Source: Monoglobus pectinilyticus
GTDB taxonomy: Bacteria; Bacillota; Clostridia; Monoglobales; Monoglobaceae
Direction: 5' to 3'
DNA length: 64,000 nucleotides
Assembly: GCF_002874775.1 (NCBI RefSeq)
Contig: NZ_CP020991.1
Span: 1,865,225 to 1,929,224, forward strand
Within the stretch, counting starts at the first letter, position 1; every line of letters begins with the position of its first letter. Positions 43,575 to 51,908 of this stretch are shown here, in pieces. Made by a program: the position numbers and the translations under genes. The notes under the pieces are model-generated. The model was not told where the DNA came from. It ran no database searches and worked only from the letters and a program-made list of their open reading frames with translations.

Positions 43575-44813
43575 CTAATAGCTGCAAGTTGTTTCAACTC
43601 TAACCATAAACTCCGGAGAGAGTATTTCTGCTGTCTGAGTTGCTTTCCATCCGACAGTGCTTCTCTGGTCGAGAGGGTCTCCGGTTCCTGCGCTTCCCTT
43701 CTGTTTGATTATTGTCTCAAGGCCGCCGCCTGTTATATTAGTAACCCCATAAGCATTCTGACCAATAAATAGAGTAGAGTATATGTCCCTGCCGTCCTTT
43801 CCGGCTCCTGCCGGATATATAGTTGTTCCAGGAACAATAGTAGCGCTTGGAGTTTCAGACAGCGTGATGCTTGCGCTTCCGGCGCTTCCGGCTGCCGCTG
43901 AGATGATAGAGTAGTCAAATCCGTTTATCTGTACAGCTTTGCCGGACAGAGCAGCAGCGTCCTTTGCGGCTATTTCTTCTGAAACAGTAATGGTTTTACC
44001 GTTAACCTTTGCAACAGTAAGGCTTTCAGGGTCTCCGGTCTCGATGTTTTCAACGGTTCTGAGCGGAGCTGCCCTGAATATTTTAGCTTCTGTGGACTCA
44101 ACGAATACAACGCCATGAATTTTGCCTATTGTGCCGTTGTACCAGTCTTTTGGGTCAACATTCTGCTTTATTTCTTTCCAGTCCGGGTCGTTTGTCAAAT
44201 CGTTGGCAACATCAGGGTGAATTATAGCCACGTAACAGCCGTCTTTCATTGGCTGAGCGTTATTGCGTTTCAGTGTTGCTACAGCTCTTTTAACAGCCGC
44301 CACATTTAAATAATCGTTATCCTCATAGTTTTCAGCACCGCCTACCAGCAGATTTCGGTCAGACTTGCCGTTTCCGTACTGCACATTGGTTCCGGCATTT
44401 ACCTTTTCTCTTATTACTGTGTCAAGAGTTCTTCCTGCCTGATCGCCTAAAACATTTTGTGTTTCTACTATAACGTTGTCAATAGCGGACAGGGTTAATA
44501 TGTCAGAGAGTGTAACATAATCACCGTATTGGTCAACAGTGGATTCAACTGTTGTGACATTGAGCTGGTTGCCCTTAGGCGTTACTCCTTCGGTTAAAGG
44601 TTTGAGCGCTTTAGGCAGCGGGCTGAATCTGCGGAATTCAATAGTCTTTCCTGAACCCTTTGGGATAGGCTTGTTCTGTCCGAACTGTCCATGAACCAGT
44701 TTTGGGCTGGCAAACCTAATCATCTGTCTGTCGTAATACGCTTTCAATTCAGGAGTAACGTTATTTCCAAGATTATTGGTTGATGTAGTTTGTGTATTAT
44801 AATTTATACTCAT
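43575..44813 (-). CDS. Major capsid protein, N4-gp56 family
   Basis: 412 residues. The N-terminus NVTPELKAYYDRQMI, then GKTIEFRRFSPLP, LTEGVTP, TVDQYGDYVTLSDIL and GRTLDTVIRE are hallmarks of the N4 gp56 capsid family, an HK97-fold shell protein. A domain inserted near residues 255-350 (NGKTITVSEEI, then SITLSETPSAT) looks like a surface-exposed beta insertion. The frame is intact. AAGGAGG precedes the start. A scaffold-like gene lies just upstream. Confidence 0.85.
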   Translation of the reverse strand: MSINYNTQTTSTNNLGNNVTPELKAYYDRQMIRFASPKLVHGQFGQNKPIPKGSGKTIEFRRFSPLPKALKPLTEGVTPKGNQLNVTTVESTVDQYGDYVTLSDILTLSAIDNVIVETQNVLGDQAGRTLDTVIREKVNAGTNVQYGNGKSDRNLLVGGAENYEDNDYLNVAAVKRAVATLKRNNAQPMKDGCYVAIIHPDVANDLTNDPDWKEIKQNVDPKDWYNGTIGKIHGVVFVESTEAKIFRAAPLRTVENIETGDPESLTVAKVNGKTITVSEEIAAKDAAALSGKAVQINGFDYSIISAAAGSAGSASITLSETPSATIVPGTTIYPAGAGKDGRDIYSTLFIGQNAYGVTNITGGGLETIIKQKGSAGTGDPLDQRSTVGWKATQTAEILSPEFMVRVETTCSY

Positions 44814-44850
44814 TTATTATCCTCCTTGTGTTTACTTATTTTATAAACTC

Positions 44851-45432
44851 TTAAAATGAAATTTTTTCACCGTTTCTGACTCTCTTAACTATTTCGTCAA
44901 GCTCATCGTCAGTTAATTCCTCAGGGTTCTTTTTAACCATAGCTCCGCTTCCTGCCTTGCCTGTACCGTTCTCGGTGATTCGCCTTTCGGCGGACGGCTT
45001 TTCTCCGCGGCTGCGGTACTGGGAATCACCGTAGTTCTGTTCTTCCCTATGACAGAGATAGTAGGCGTCTTCAATGCTTAGTCCATTTCCCCAAACATAA
45101 TTGCAGAATTTAGGGTTTTGCATTTCACGTCTCATATCAAAATTAGGATTTTTTTCTGAAAATTCCTTGACCTGAGCGTCAATTTCTGAAGTTCTTTTAT
45201 TGATATAATCCTGCAAATCCTGCTGGTCTTCACCGTATCCGGCAAACTGCCCCATTTGCTGGGCGTTTTGATAACCGCCTGGATATTCCGCCGTTTGAGG
45301 CTGACCCATTTGGGTGTTTTGGTAACCGCCTTGATAACCTGCCGTTTGTGACTGCGGTGGGGTATAGTCGTTTCCTTGTTCCCTATATCCGCCGGCCGCC
45401 GGCCTTTGTCTTTTGTTTCCGAATCCGAGCAT
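44851..45432 (-). CDS. Putative scaffold-like protein preceding the capsid gene
   Basis: The start at 45432 is chosen because AAAGGAG lies 7 nt upstream; the frame extends to 45483 without a site. The 193-residue product has a Gln/Gly/Tyr-rich repeat region (about 20-70, GGYQNTQMGQPQTAEYPGGY-like units), a helical charged middle with NPNFDMRREMQNPKFCNYVW, and an acidic end. Composition and place before the capsid gene fit a scaffolding protein. Confidence 0.6.
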   Translation of the reverse strand: MLGFGNKRQRPAAGGYREQGNDYTPPQSQTAGYQGGYQNTQMGQPQTAEYPGGYQNAQQMGQFAGYGEDQQDLQDYINKRTSEIDAQVKEFSEKNPNFDMRREMQNPKFCNYVWGNGLSIEDAYYLCHREEQNYGDSQYRSRGEKPSAERRITENGTGKAGSGAMVKKNPEELTDDELDEIVKRVRNGEKISF

Positions 45433-45647
45433 ATTTTTGCTCCTTTCATATTTTATTTTGTGGAGATTAAGTGTCTTCCACAATTAAAATTATAATAAAA
45501 ATATAGTGCAAACGCGTGCCATTAAATTAGTGTACATTATTACTAAAAAAAATGTATTTTTTCTTCTAGAAAAGGCTATATTATTAGTAAAAATGAATGA
45601 AAATGATTATAAATGCTTGTTTGTGAAATATTTATGACCGAAAACGC

Positions 45648-45676
45648 TTGACAATGATTGAAAATGGTGATAATAT
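45648..45676 (+). promoter_or_regulatory. Promoter of the fru operon
   Basis: TTGACA, 17-bp spacer, TAATAT, about 78 bp before fruR. The -10 region reads gtgataatatta, the same 12 bases as in the ptsH promoter at 49437-49465. Several aaatga-type direct repeats surround it in the 45433-45753 gap, which has no other gene. Confidence 0.8.
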
Positions 45677-45753
45677 TACGGTGTAAGATAAATAAATGAA
45701 AAATGAAGCTTAAAAATCAAATCTTAAAAATGAAAAAGAGGGGTTGACAGGTC

Positions 45754-46506
45754 ATGCTTACGCAGGAGCGTCATAATAAAATATTGGAACTGCTCACAAA
45801 GCAGGATACGGTCACAGTCGGCGAGTTATCACAAGGGTTAGAAACTTCAGAATCAACTATCCGAAGGGATTTGGTAACTTTAGACAAAATGGGCAAGGTA
45901 AAAAAGGTGCATGGAGGAGCGGCGGCTATTCATATGGTGAGCACTGTTTTTGAAGAGGATGTCACTACAAAATCAGCACTGAATGTTACTGAGAAGGAAG
46001 CGATAGGCAGAGTTGCAGCCGGGCTTGTTACTAATGATGATTTTGTTTTTATAGACGCCGGAACAACGACGGCGGCAATGATTGATTTTATTTACGACAA
46101 TGTCAGAGCCACTTTTGTTACTAATGGTATAGTTCATGCAAAAAAGCTTATTCAAAAAGGGCTTAAAGCCTATATTATAGGCGGACAGATAAAACTTACA
46201 ACCGAAGCGGTTGTTGGAACAGAAGCTATAAATAATTTGAGAAAATATAATTTTACAAAAACTTTTATAGGAACAAACGGTATCAGTGTTAAAGGCGGAT
46301 ACAGCACTCCTGATGTTGAGGAAGCTGCCGTAAAGTCAGAGGTATTAAAAAGAGGGAGAAACAATTTTATTTTAGGTGACCATACCAAATTTGACAAAGA
46401 ATATGCGGTAACATTTGGTATACTTAAAGACGCTTGTATAGTTACTGATGAGCTTGAGGATAATGAATTTAGGGAATACGCGGTTGTTAAGGAGGCTTTT
46501 GCATGA
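45754..46506 (+). CDS. fruR: DeoR-family regulator of fructose use
   Basis: 250 residues. An N-terminal winged-helix domain (about 1-60; QERHNKILELLTKQ, then VGELSQGLETSESTIRRDL) precedes a C-terminal sugar-phosphate sensing domain with DAGTTTAAM (about 107) and GTNGIS blocks. FruR proteins repress fru operons until a phosphorylated sugar binds. It is first in the operon and overlaps fruK by 4 bp (ATGA). Confidence 0.92.
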   Translation: MLTQERHNKILELLTKQDTVTVGELSQGLETSESTIRRDLVTLDKMGKVKKVHGGAAAIHMVSTVFEEDVTTKSALNVTEKEAIGRVAAGLVTNDDFVFIDAGTTTAAMIDFIYDNVRATFVTNGIVHAKKLIQKGLKAYIIGGQIKLTTEAVVGTEAINNLRKYNFTKTFIGTNGISVKGGYSTPDVEEAAVKSEVLKRGRNNFILGDHTKFDKEYAVTFGILKDACIVTDELEDNEFREYAVVKEAFA

Positions 46507-47405
46507 TTTATACAGTGACATTTAATCCGGCTGTAGATTATGTTATACATCTGGAAGATATAGAACTTGGCGCTGTTAACAGAACCGAGAGCGAAGAGAT
46601 ATTTTTTGGAGGAAAAGGCATAAATGTTTCTACTGTGTTAAGTAATTTAGGCGCTGAAAATATTGCGCTTGGGTTTATTTCGGGATTCACTGGGAAAGCT
46701 ATTGAGAGCGGTCTTAATAAAAACGGTATAAAAACCGATTTTATAGAGCTTGAAAATGGTATCACAAGGATAAATGTTAAGATAAAATCAAAAGAAGAGA
46801 CTGATATAAACGGTCAGGGCCCGGTTATAAGCCATGAGGCGATATCAGGGCTTCTAGATAAACTAAAAGTTTTGCAGAGAGGCGATTTTCTGATTCTTGC
46901 AGGAAGTATTCCTGCAACAATGCCGGACGATATATATGAAAAAATAATGGAGCGTTTAAAAGACAGCGGTTCCAATATTGTAGTGGACGCAACCGGAGAT
47001 TTATTAAAAAATGTTCTAAAGTATCACCCGTTTTTAGTTAAGCCAAATAACCATGAGCTGGGAGAATTGTTTGGAATTGAAATTAATACTGAGGAAGAAA
47101 TTATTGAATATGCGGGAAAACTCAGACAGATGGGGGCAAGGAATGTTTTGGTGTCAAGAGCTGGAGACGGCGCTGTATTGTCTGCTGAAAACGGTGAGGT
47201 TATAAAAATGGGAGTGCCGAGCGGTAAGGTTTTAAACTCAGTGGGCGCCGGAGATTCTATGGTGGCAGGATTTATTTTTGGATACTTGCAGAGCGGAGAT
47301 TACAGAGATGCGCTGAAATTGGGAACTGCCTGCGGAAGTGCGACGGCTTTCTCTGCAGGTTTAGCTGAAAAAGAGAAAGTTGAAGAACTTATGAAAATCT
47401 TGTAA
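46503..47405 (+). CDS. fruK: 1-phosphofructokinase
   Basis: 300 residues of the PfkB sugar kinase family. The FFGGKGINVSTVLSNLG block, the central VVDATGDLL and KPNNHELGELF, and the C-terminal GAGDSMVAGF anion hole with its catalytic Asp are present. It converts the fructose-1-phosphate made by the PTS to fructose-1,6-bisphosphate. AAGGAGG lies in the end of fruR; translation is likely coupled. Confidence 0.93.
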   Translation: MIYTVTFNPAVDYVIHLEDIELGAVNRTESEEIFFGGKGINVSTVLSNLGAENIALGFISGFTGKAIESGLNKNGIKTDFIELENGITRINVKIKSKEETDINGQGPVISHEAISGLLDKLKVLQRGDFLILAGSIPATMPDDIYEKIMERLKDSGSNIVVDATGDLLKNVLKYHPFLVKPNNHELGELFGIEINTEEEIIEYAGKLRQMGARNVLVSRAGDGAVLSAENGEVIKMGVPSGKVLNSVGAGDSMVAGFIFGYLQSGDYRDALKLGTACGSATAFSAGLAEKEKVEELMKIL

Positions 47406-47453
47406 CTTATAAATTATAAATTTTTTATATAATAAAGAAAAGGAGAGGTAAAT

Positions 47454-49424
47454 ATGAAGGTTATTGATTTGCTGAAGCCGAACGCAATCGCGCTAAACTT
47501 CAATACGGATTCCAAAGAAGCTTTGTATGATAAACTAATTGACTTGCAAAGCAAAGCCGGAAACATTTCAGACAAGGCCCAGTATAAAAAAGATTTGTTT
47601 TTGAGAGATGAAGAGGGACCTACTGCAATTGGCGATGGAGTGGCTATTCCTCACGCAAAAAGTGCCGCTGTAAAGAATCCAGGATTAGCGGCTGTGACAG
47701 TGCCTAAGGGGATTGACCTTGACGCTATGGATGGTGGAAAATCTAATTTGATTTTTATGATAGCCGCACCGAAATCAGGCGGAGATGTTCATCTTGAAGT
47801 TTTATCCAGACTGACGGTTATGCTGATGGACGAAAAATTTAGACAAAAATTGCTCAGCGCAACGTCCGCAAAGGAATTTTTAAAGTATATTGACGAAAAA
47901 GAAATTGAGAAGTATGGAAATGAACAGCCTAAGGAAAAAACGCAGGCTTCAAGCAGCACAAGCAAAGGTATTAAAATAGTTGCCGTCACAGCTTGTCCTA
48001 CAGGTATTGCTCATACATTTATGGCCGCTGAGGCTCTTGAACAAAAGGCCAAAGAAATGGGAGTAGAAATAAAAGTTGAGACTAACGGCAGCGGAGGCAC
48101 AAAAAATGCTTTGACAAGCCGTGATATTGCTGATGCCGACGGAGTAATTATAGCGGCTGACAAGAATGTTGAAATGGCAAGATTTGACGGAAAACATATC
48201 GTTCAGACTACAGTTTCTAATGGTATCCATAAGCCGGAAGCTCTAATAGAGAAAATAGTTAACGGTACTGCCGGTGTATACTCACATACAGGAGGAGCTG
48301 AGACTACCTCAGAAGGCGGCGACGGAGTAGGGCACTCAGTATACAAACACCTTATGAATGGTGTTTCACATATGCTTCCTTTCGTTGTAGGCGGTGGTAT
48401 TTTGATAGCGCTGGCATTCCTGCTTGACGACTATTCTATAGATCCGTCAAACTTTGGTATGAATACACCTGTAGCCGCTTTCTTTAAGACGGTCGGAGGA
48501 GTAGCGTTTAACTTTATGCTTCCAATACTTGCAGGATTTATCGCTATGAGTATATCTGACAGACCCGGTCTTGCAGTAGGTTTTGTAGGCGGAGCTCTGG
48601 CAGTGGCAGGAACTACGTTTGCTTCACTTATGAATCCTGACGTAAATGTAGTATCAGCCGGATTTTTAGGCGCATTGTTCGCCGGTTTTGTGGGCGGCTA
48701 TTTAACTCTCGGACTTGAGAAGCTTTGCTCTAAACTTCCGGAGTCACTTGAGGGTATAAAGCCTGTGCTGATATATCCGTTAATAGGTATTTTGGTAATG
48801 GGACTGATAATGTTCCTCTTCAACCCGATAATAGGTGGATTAAACACATTGCTGAATAGTGGTTTGAAAGCGATGAACGGCGCCAGCAAGATAGTTTTGG
48901 GATTAGTGTTAGGCGGAATGATGTCTATTGATATGGGCGGTCCATTTAACAAGGCGGCTTATGTTTTCGGAACCGCTTCAATAGCTGAAGGCAACTATGA
49001 CATAATGGCAGCTGTAATGGTTGGAGGTATGGTTCCTCCTTTGGTAATAGCTCTTTGCACAACTTTCTTTAAGAATAGGTTCACGCCCAGTGAGAGAAAG
49101 TCGGGAGCTGTTAACTATATTATGGGTCTCTGCTTTATAAGTGAAGGCGCTATACCATACGCCGCTGCTGACCCGCTTCGTGTAATTCCCTCATGTATAG
49201 TAGGAAGCGCAGTTTCAGGTGCTTTGTCAATGGCGTTTGGTTGTACTCTTATGGCTCCTCACGGAGGAATATTTGTTTTCCCGGTTGTAGGAAACGTATT
49301 GGGATATATAGCAGCGCTTGTTATAGGTTCGGTTGTGGGAGCGCTCCTGCTCGCATTTTTAAAAAAGCCTTTGGGCGAAAAAGCCGGATTAGTTAAAAAA
49401 GGTGATAAAGTTACGGTAAAATAA
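47454..49424 (+). CDS. fruA: Fructose PTS transporter EIIABC
   Basis: 656 residues combining three PTS units: IIA (about 1-150, active His67 in IPHAK), IIB (about 173-270, Cys181 in TACPTGIAHTF) and the membrane IIC domain (about 300-645, multiple helices with SDRPGLAVGFVGG and APHGGIFVFP). Phosphate passes HPr to IIA to IIB to incoming fructose, yielding fructose-1-phosphate for the adjacent FruK. AGGAGAGG precedes the start. Confidence 0.95.
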   Translation: MKVIDLLKPNAIALNFNTDSKEALYDKLIDLQSKAGNISDKAQYKKDLFLRDEEGPTAIGDGVAIPHAKSAAVKNPGLAAVTVPKGIDLDAMDGGKSNLIFMIAAPKSGGDVHLEVLSRLTVMLMDEKFRQKLLSATSAKEFLKYIDEKEIEKYGNEQPKEKTQASSSTSKGIKIVAVTACPTGIAHTFMAAEALEQKAKEMGVEIKVETNGSGGTKNALTSRDIADADGVIIAADKNVEMARFDGKHIVQTTVSNGIHKPEALIEKIVNGTAGVYSHTGGAETTSEGGDGVGHSVYKHLMNGVSHMLPFVVGGGILIALAFLLDDYSIDPSNFGMNTPVAAFFKTVGGVAFNFMLPILAGFIAMSISDRPGLAVGFVGGALAVAGTTFASLMNPDVNVVSAGFLGALFAGFVGGYLTLGLEKLCSKLPESLEGIKPVLIYPLIGILVMGLIMFLFNPIIGGLNTLLNSGLKAMNGASKIVLGLVLGGMMSIDMGGPFNKAAYVFGTASIAEGNYDIMAAVMVGGMVPPLVIALCTTFFKNRFTPSERKSGAVNYIMGLCFISEGAIPYAAADPLRVIPSCIVGSAVSGALSMAFGCTLMAPHGGIFVFPVVGNVLGYIAALVIGSVVGALLLAFLKKPLGEKAGLVKKGDKVTVK

Positions 49425-49436
49425 TTTAAATTATTA

Positions 49437-49465
49437 TTGACATTGCTAAAATATAGTGATAATAT
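49437..49465 (+). promoter_or_regulatory. Internal promoter before ptsH
   Basis: TTGACA, 17-bp spacer, TAATAT, with the gtgataatatta block found in the fruR promoter. It allows ptsHI expression apart from the upstream operon. Confidence 0.78.
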
Positions 49466-49505
49466 TATAGTATATTTAGTGAAAATAATTAAAGGAGTGT
49501 ATATT

Positions 49506-49763
49506 ATGGTTTCAAAAACGGTTACTGTTACGGATCCTGAAGGTCTTCACATGAGACCGGCAGGAGTGTTTACCAAAGAGATGTCAAAGTTTGATTCTGA
49601 TGTGACAATAAATTTTGACGGAAAGAGTTTTAATGGAAAAAGCATAATGAATGTTATTGCCGCTTGTATAAAATGCGGCAGCGAAATTGAAATAGAATGC
49701 AGCGGAAGCGACGAGACTGAAGCGCTCGAAAAGGCGGTTGAGCTGGTGCAGTCCGCAGGGTAG
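49506..49763 (+). CDS. ptsH: Phosphocarrier protein HPr
   Basis: The start at 49506 follows AAAGGAG and gives the normal 85-residue HPr; the upstream in-frame start at 49437 falls in the promoter. His15 (GLHMRPAG) takes phosphate from EI. Ser46 (NGKSIMNV) is the regulatory site of HPr kinase that in Firmicutes links to catabolite control. Confidence 0.96.
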   Translation: MVSKTVTVTDPEGLHMRPAGVFTKEMSKFDSDVTINFDGKSFNGKSIMNVIAACIKCGSEIEIECSGSDETEALEKAVELVQSAG

Positions 49764-49771
49764 GTGATGAA

Positions 49772-51475
49772 ATGTTCAAGGGAATAGCAGGCTCCGAGGG
49801 GATTGGTATAGGAAAAGTCGCAATGATAAAGGAGCAAGACTTGACCTATGAGCCAAAATCAAAATTGTCGGTTCAGGATGAAACAGCTCGTTTTGAGCAG
49901 GCGGTTCAGGAATTTACTCAGAGAACTGAGAAAATGGCAGAAGAAATGCGGAATAATGTGGGTGATAAAGAGTCTGAAATCCTGATGGGGCATGTGCTGA
50001 TGATCAGCGATCCTGCGATGACAGATGAGGTCAAGGAAGGTATAAGCGGCGGGCTTACTTCCGAAGCGGCTACAGAACAAGTTTTTGAGGGTTTTGCCTC
50101 AATGTTTGAGGCTACGGGAGACGAATTGACTGTCCAGCGTGCAGCAGACCTTCGTGATATAAAGACTAGGCTGATTAAAACTCTGCTGGGGGTGGAAGAG
50201 GTGAATATAAGCGCCCTTCCTGCCGGCAGTGTGATAGTTGCCAGAGACTTGACCCCATCCATGACGGCCGGGATAATAAGGGAGAATATCTCAGGTATAA
50301 TCACAGAAGTGGGAGGAAGAACTTCACACTCCGCAATTTTGGCAAGGGCTCTTGAGATTCCTGCAGTTTTAAGTATAGATAACATAACAAAAGAACTCAT
50401 TGACGGTGAAGTGGTAATAGTAGACGGAACGGACGGCAGCGTGATTGCTTCGCCGGGTTCTGAAGAAGTAGAAAAGTACCGGGAGCTTAAAAAGAGTTTT
50501 GATGATGAGAAGAAAGAGCTTTTGAAACTGGCGGGCAAGCCCACAGTAACAGCCGACGGCAGGAGAGTAGAGCTTTTGTGCAATATTGGCAAGCCGGATG
50601 ACTGCGCTTTAGTTATTGAGCGTGACGGTGAAGGTGTGGGACTGTTTAGAACTGAGTTCCTATATATGGACAGTAAAGAACAACCCGGTGAGGAGCAGCA
50701 GTTTGAAGCTTATAAAAAGGCCGCAATGACTCTGAAGGGAAAGCCTGTAACAATCAGAACTTTGGATGTCGGAGGCGATAAGGATATTCCGTATTTGGGC
50801 TTGGAAAAAGAAGATAATCCTTTTATGGGATTTCGTGCAGTAAGATATTGTATTAAGAATCAAGACCTGTATAAGACTCAGCTGAGAGCTCTGATGCGTG
50901 CAAGCGCCTTCGGTGATATAAGAATAATGATTCCGCTTGTCACTTGTGTTGAAGAAGTCAGAGCTGTTAAGAAGCTTGTAGCTGAGATAGCGTCTGAACT
51001 GGATCAGAACGGAGTGGCATACAATAAGGACATAAAAGTCGGAGTTATGATGGAAACTCCTGCCGCCGCTGTAATAGCTGACCTTTTGGCAAAGGAAGCC
51101 GATTTTTTCAGCATAGGCACCAATGACCTCACTGGATATACAATGGCTGCAGACAGAGGAAACGCTAATGTTGCTTACCTATATTCTGCATATAATCCGG
51201 CAGTGCTTAGGAACATAAAAAGTATTATATATTGTGGAAGGGCAGAAGGTATTGAGGTAGGAATGTGCGGCGAAGCCGCTTCTGATCCACTGTTGATACC
51301 GCTTTTGGTTGCTTTTGGACTGGAAGAATATAGTGTGAATCCGGTTTCTGTTTTGTCAACAAGAAATGAAATATCAAAATGGTCAGTAAAAGACGCTCAA
51401 AAAGTTGCAGAAGAAGCTATGGCATGTTCTACAGAAGAAGAAGTTAGAAATGTCCTGACAAAATATAGAAGATAA
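49772..51475 (+). CDS. ptsI: PTS enzyme I
   Basis: 567 residues. The phosphohistidine is His186 in GGRTSHSAILAR; the C-terminal PEP-binding domain shows GVGLFRTEFLYM, DVGGDKDIPYL, FFSIGTNDLTGYT and GMCGEAASDP. It takes phosphate from PEP and passes it to HPr, whose gene ends 8 bp upstream. A terminator closes the operon. Confidence 0.96.
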   Translation: MFKGIAGSEGIGIGKVAMIKEQDLTYEPKSKLSVQDETARFEQAVQEFTQRTEKMAEEMRNNVGDKESEILMGHVLMISDPAMTDEVKEGISGGLTSEAATEQVFEGFASMFEATGDELTVQRAADLRDIKTRLIKTLLGVEEVNISALPAGSVIVARDLTPSMTAGIIRENISGIITEVGGRTSHSAILARALEIPAVLSIDNITKELIDGEVVIVDGTDGSVIASPGSEEVEKYRELKKSFDDEKKELLKLAGKPTVTADGRRVELLCNIGKPDDCALVIERDGEGVGLFRTEFLYMDSKEQPGEEQQFEAYKKAAMTLKGKPVTIRTLDVGGDKDIPYLGLEKEDNPFMGFRAVRYCIKNQDLYKTQLRALMRASAFGDIRIMIPLVTCVEEVRAVKKLVAEIASELDQNGVAYNKDIKVGVMMETPAAAVIADLLAKEADFFSIGTNDLTGYTMAADRGNANVAYLYSAYNPAVLRNIKSIIYCGRAEGIEVGMCGEAASDPLLIPLLVAFGLEEYSVNPVSVLSTRNEISKWSVKDAQKVAEEAMACSTEEEVRNVLTKYRR

Positions 51476-51534
51476 TAAGATATATACTTATTTCTTATAT
51501 TATATATACAATTAATAATATTGTATTTATTTTT

Positions 51535-51561
51535 AAAAGCCGCAGAAATGCGGCTTTTTTT
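51535..51561 (+). terminator. Terminator of the fru/pts operon
   Basis: A 10-bp perfect stem (aaaagccgca / tgcggctttt), GAAA loop, T-run. Confidence 0.95.
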
Positions 51562-51665
51562 CTCATATTGGCTATAAAATATTAAAACCGCGCATAAACT
51601 GCATTATTGTAATGTAGTTTAAAGTAAATAGCAATAAACTATATATTTTATAGGTGAAATTTTAG

Positions 51666-51693
51666 TTGATTTATATAAATAATGTGATATAAT
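51666..51693 (+). promoter_or_regulatory. Promoter of the hybrid sensor kinase gene
   Basis: TTGATT, 16-bp spacer, TGA-TATAAT (extended -10), about 215 bp before the start codon. Between them lies a weak hairpin (tgagt / actca, about 51738-51760) with an A/T-run. No known riboswitch is recognised in the 51562-51908 gap. Confidence 0.6.
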
Positions 51694-51908
51694 TAAATAA
51701 AGTTATAATGGGGTATGTTTATACAATTAAATTTTTCTGAGTGCTATGCCATGAACTCAAAAAATTTTTTTGTTTTTAAAATAAAGTATAAAGTTATTCA
51801 ATAATCGACATTTCTTTTTTTACAATAGATATTTTGATTAGAAATATAATTGTAGATTGATTGCGTATTTAATAGAATGATTTTCAAAACGTCAGGAGTG
51901 AGCAGCTA

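Noticed and set aside
39500-45540. Attachment-site direct repeats flanking the phage block
   Set aside because: Short actaaaaaa-type matches at both ends are low-complexity and imperfect; no integrase is present.
45641-45656. Catabolite-response (cre) site near the fru promoter
   Set aside because: The gaaaacgctt core matches partly, but several consensus positions on both sides differ, so I do not call it.
51694-51908. Riboswitch in the leader of the sensor kinase gene
   Set aside because: Only a weak 5-bp hairpin with an A/T tail is present; no known aptamer core can be recognised.
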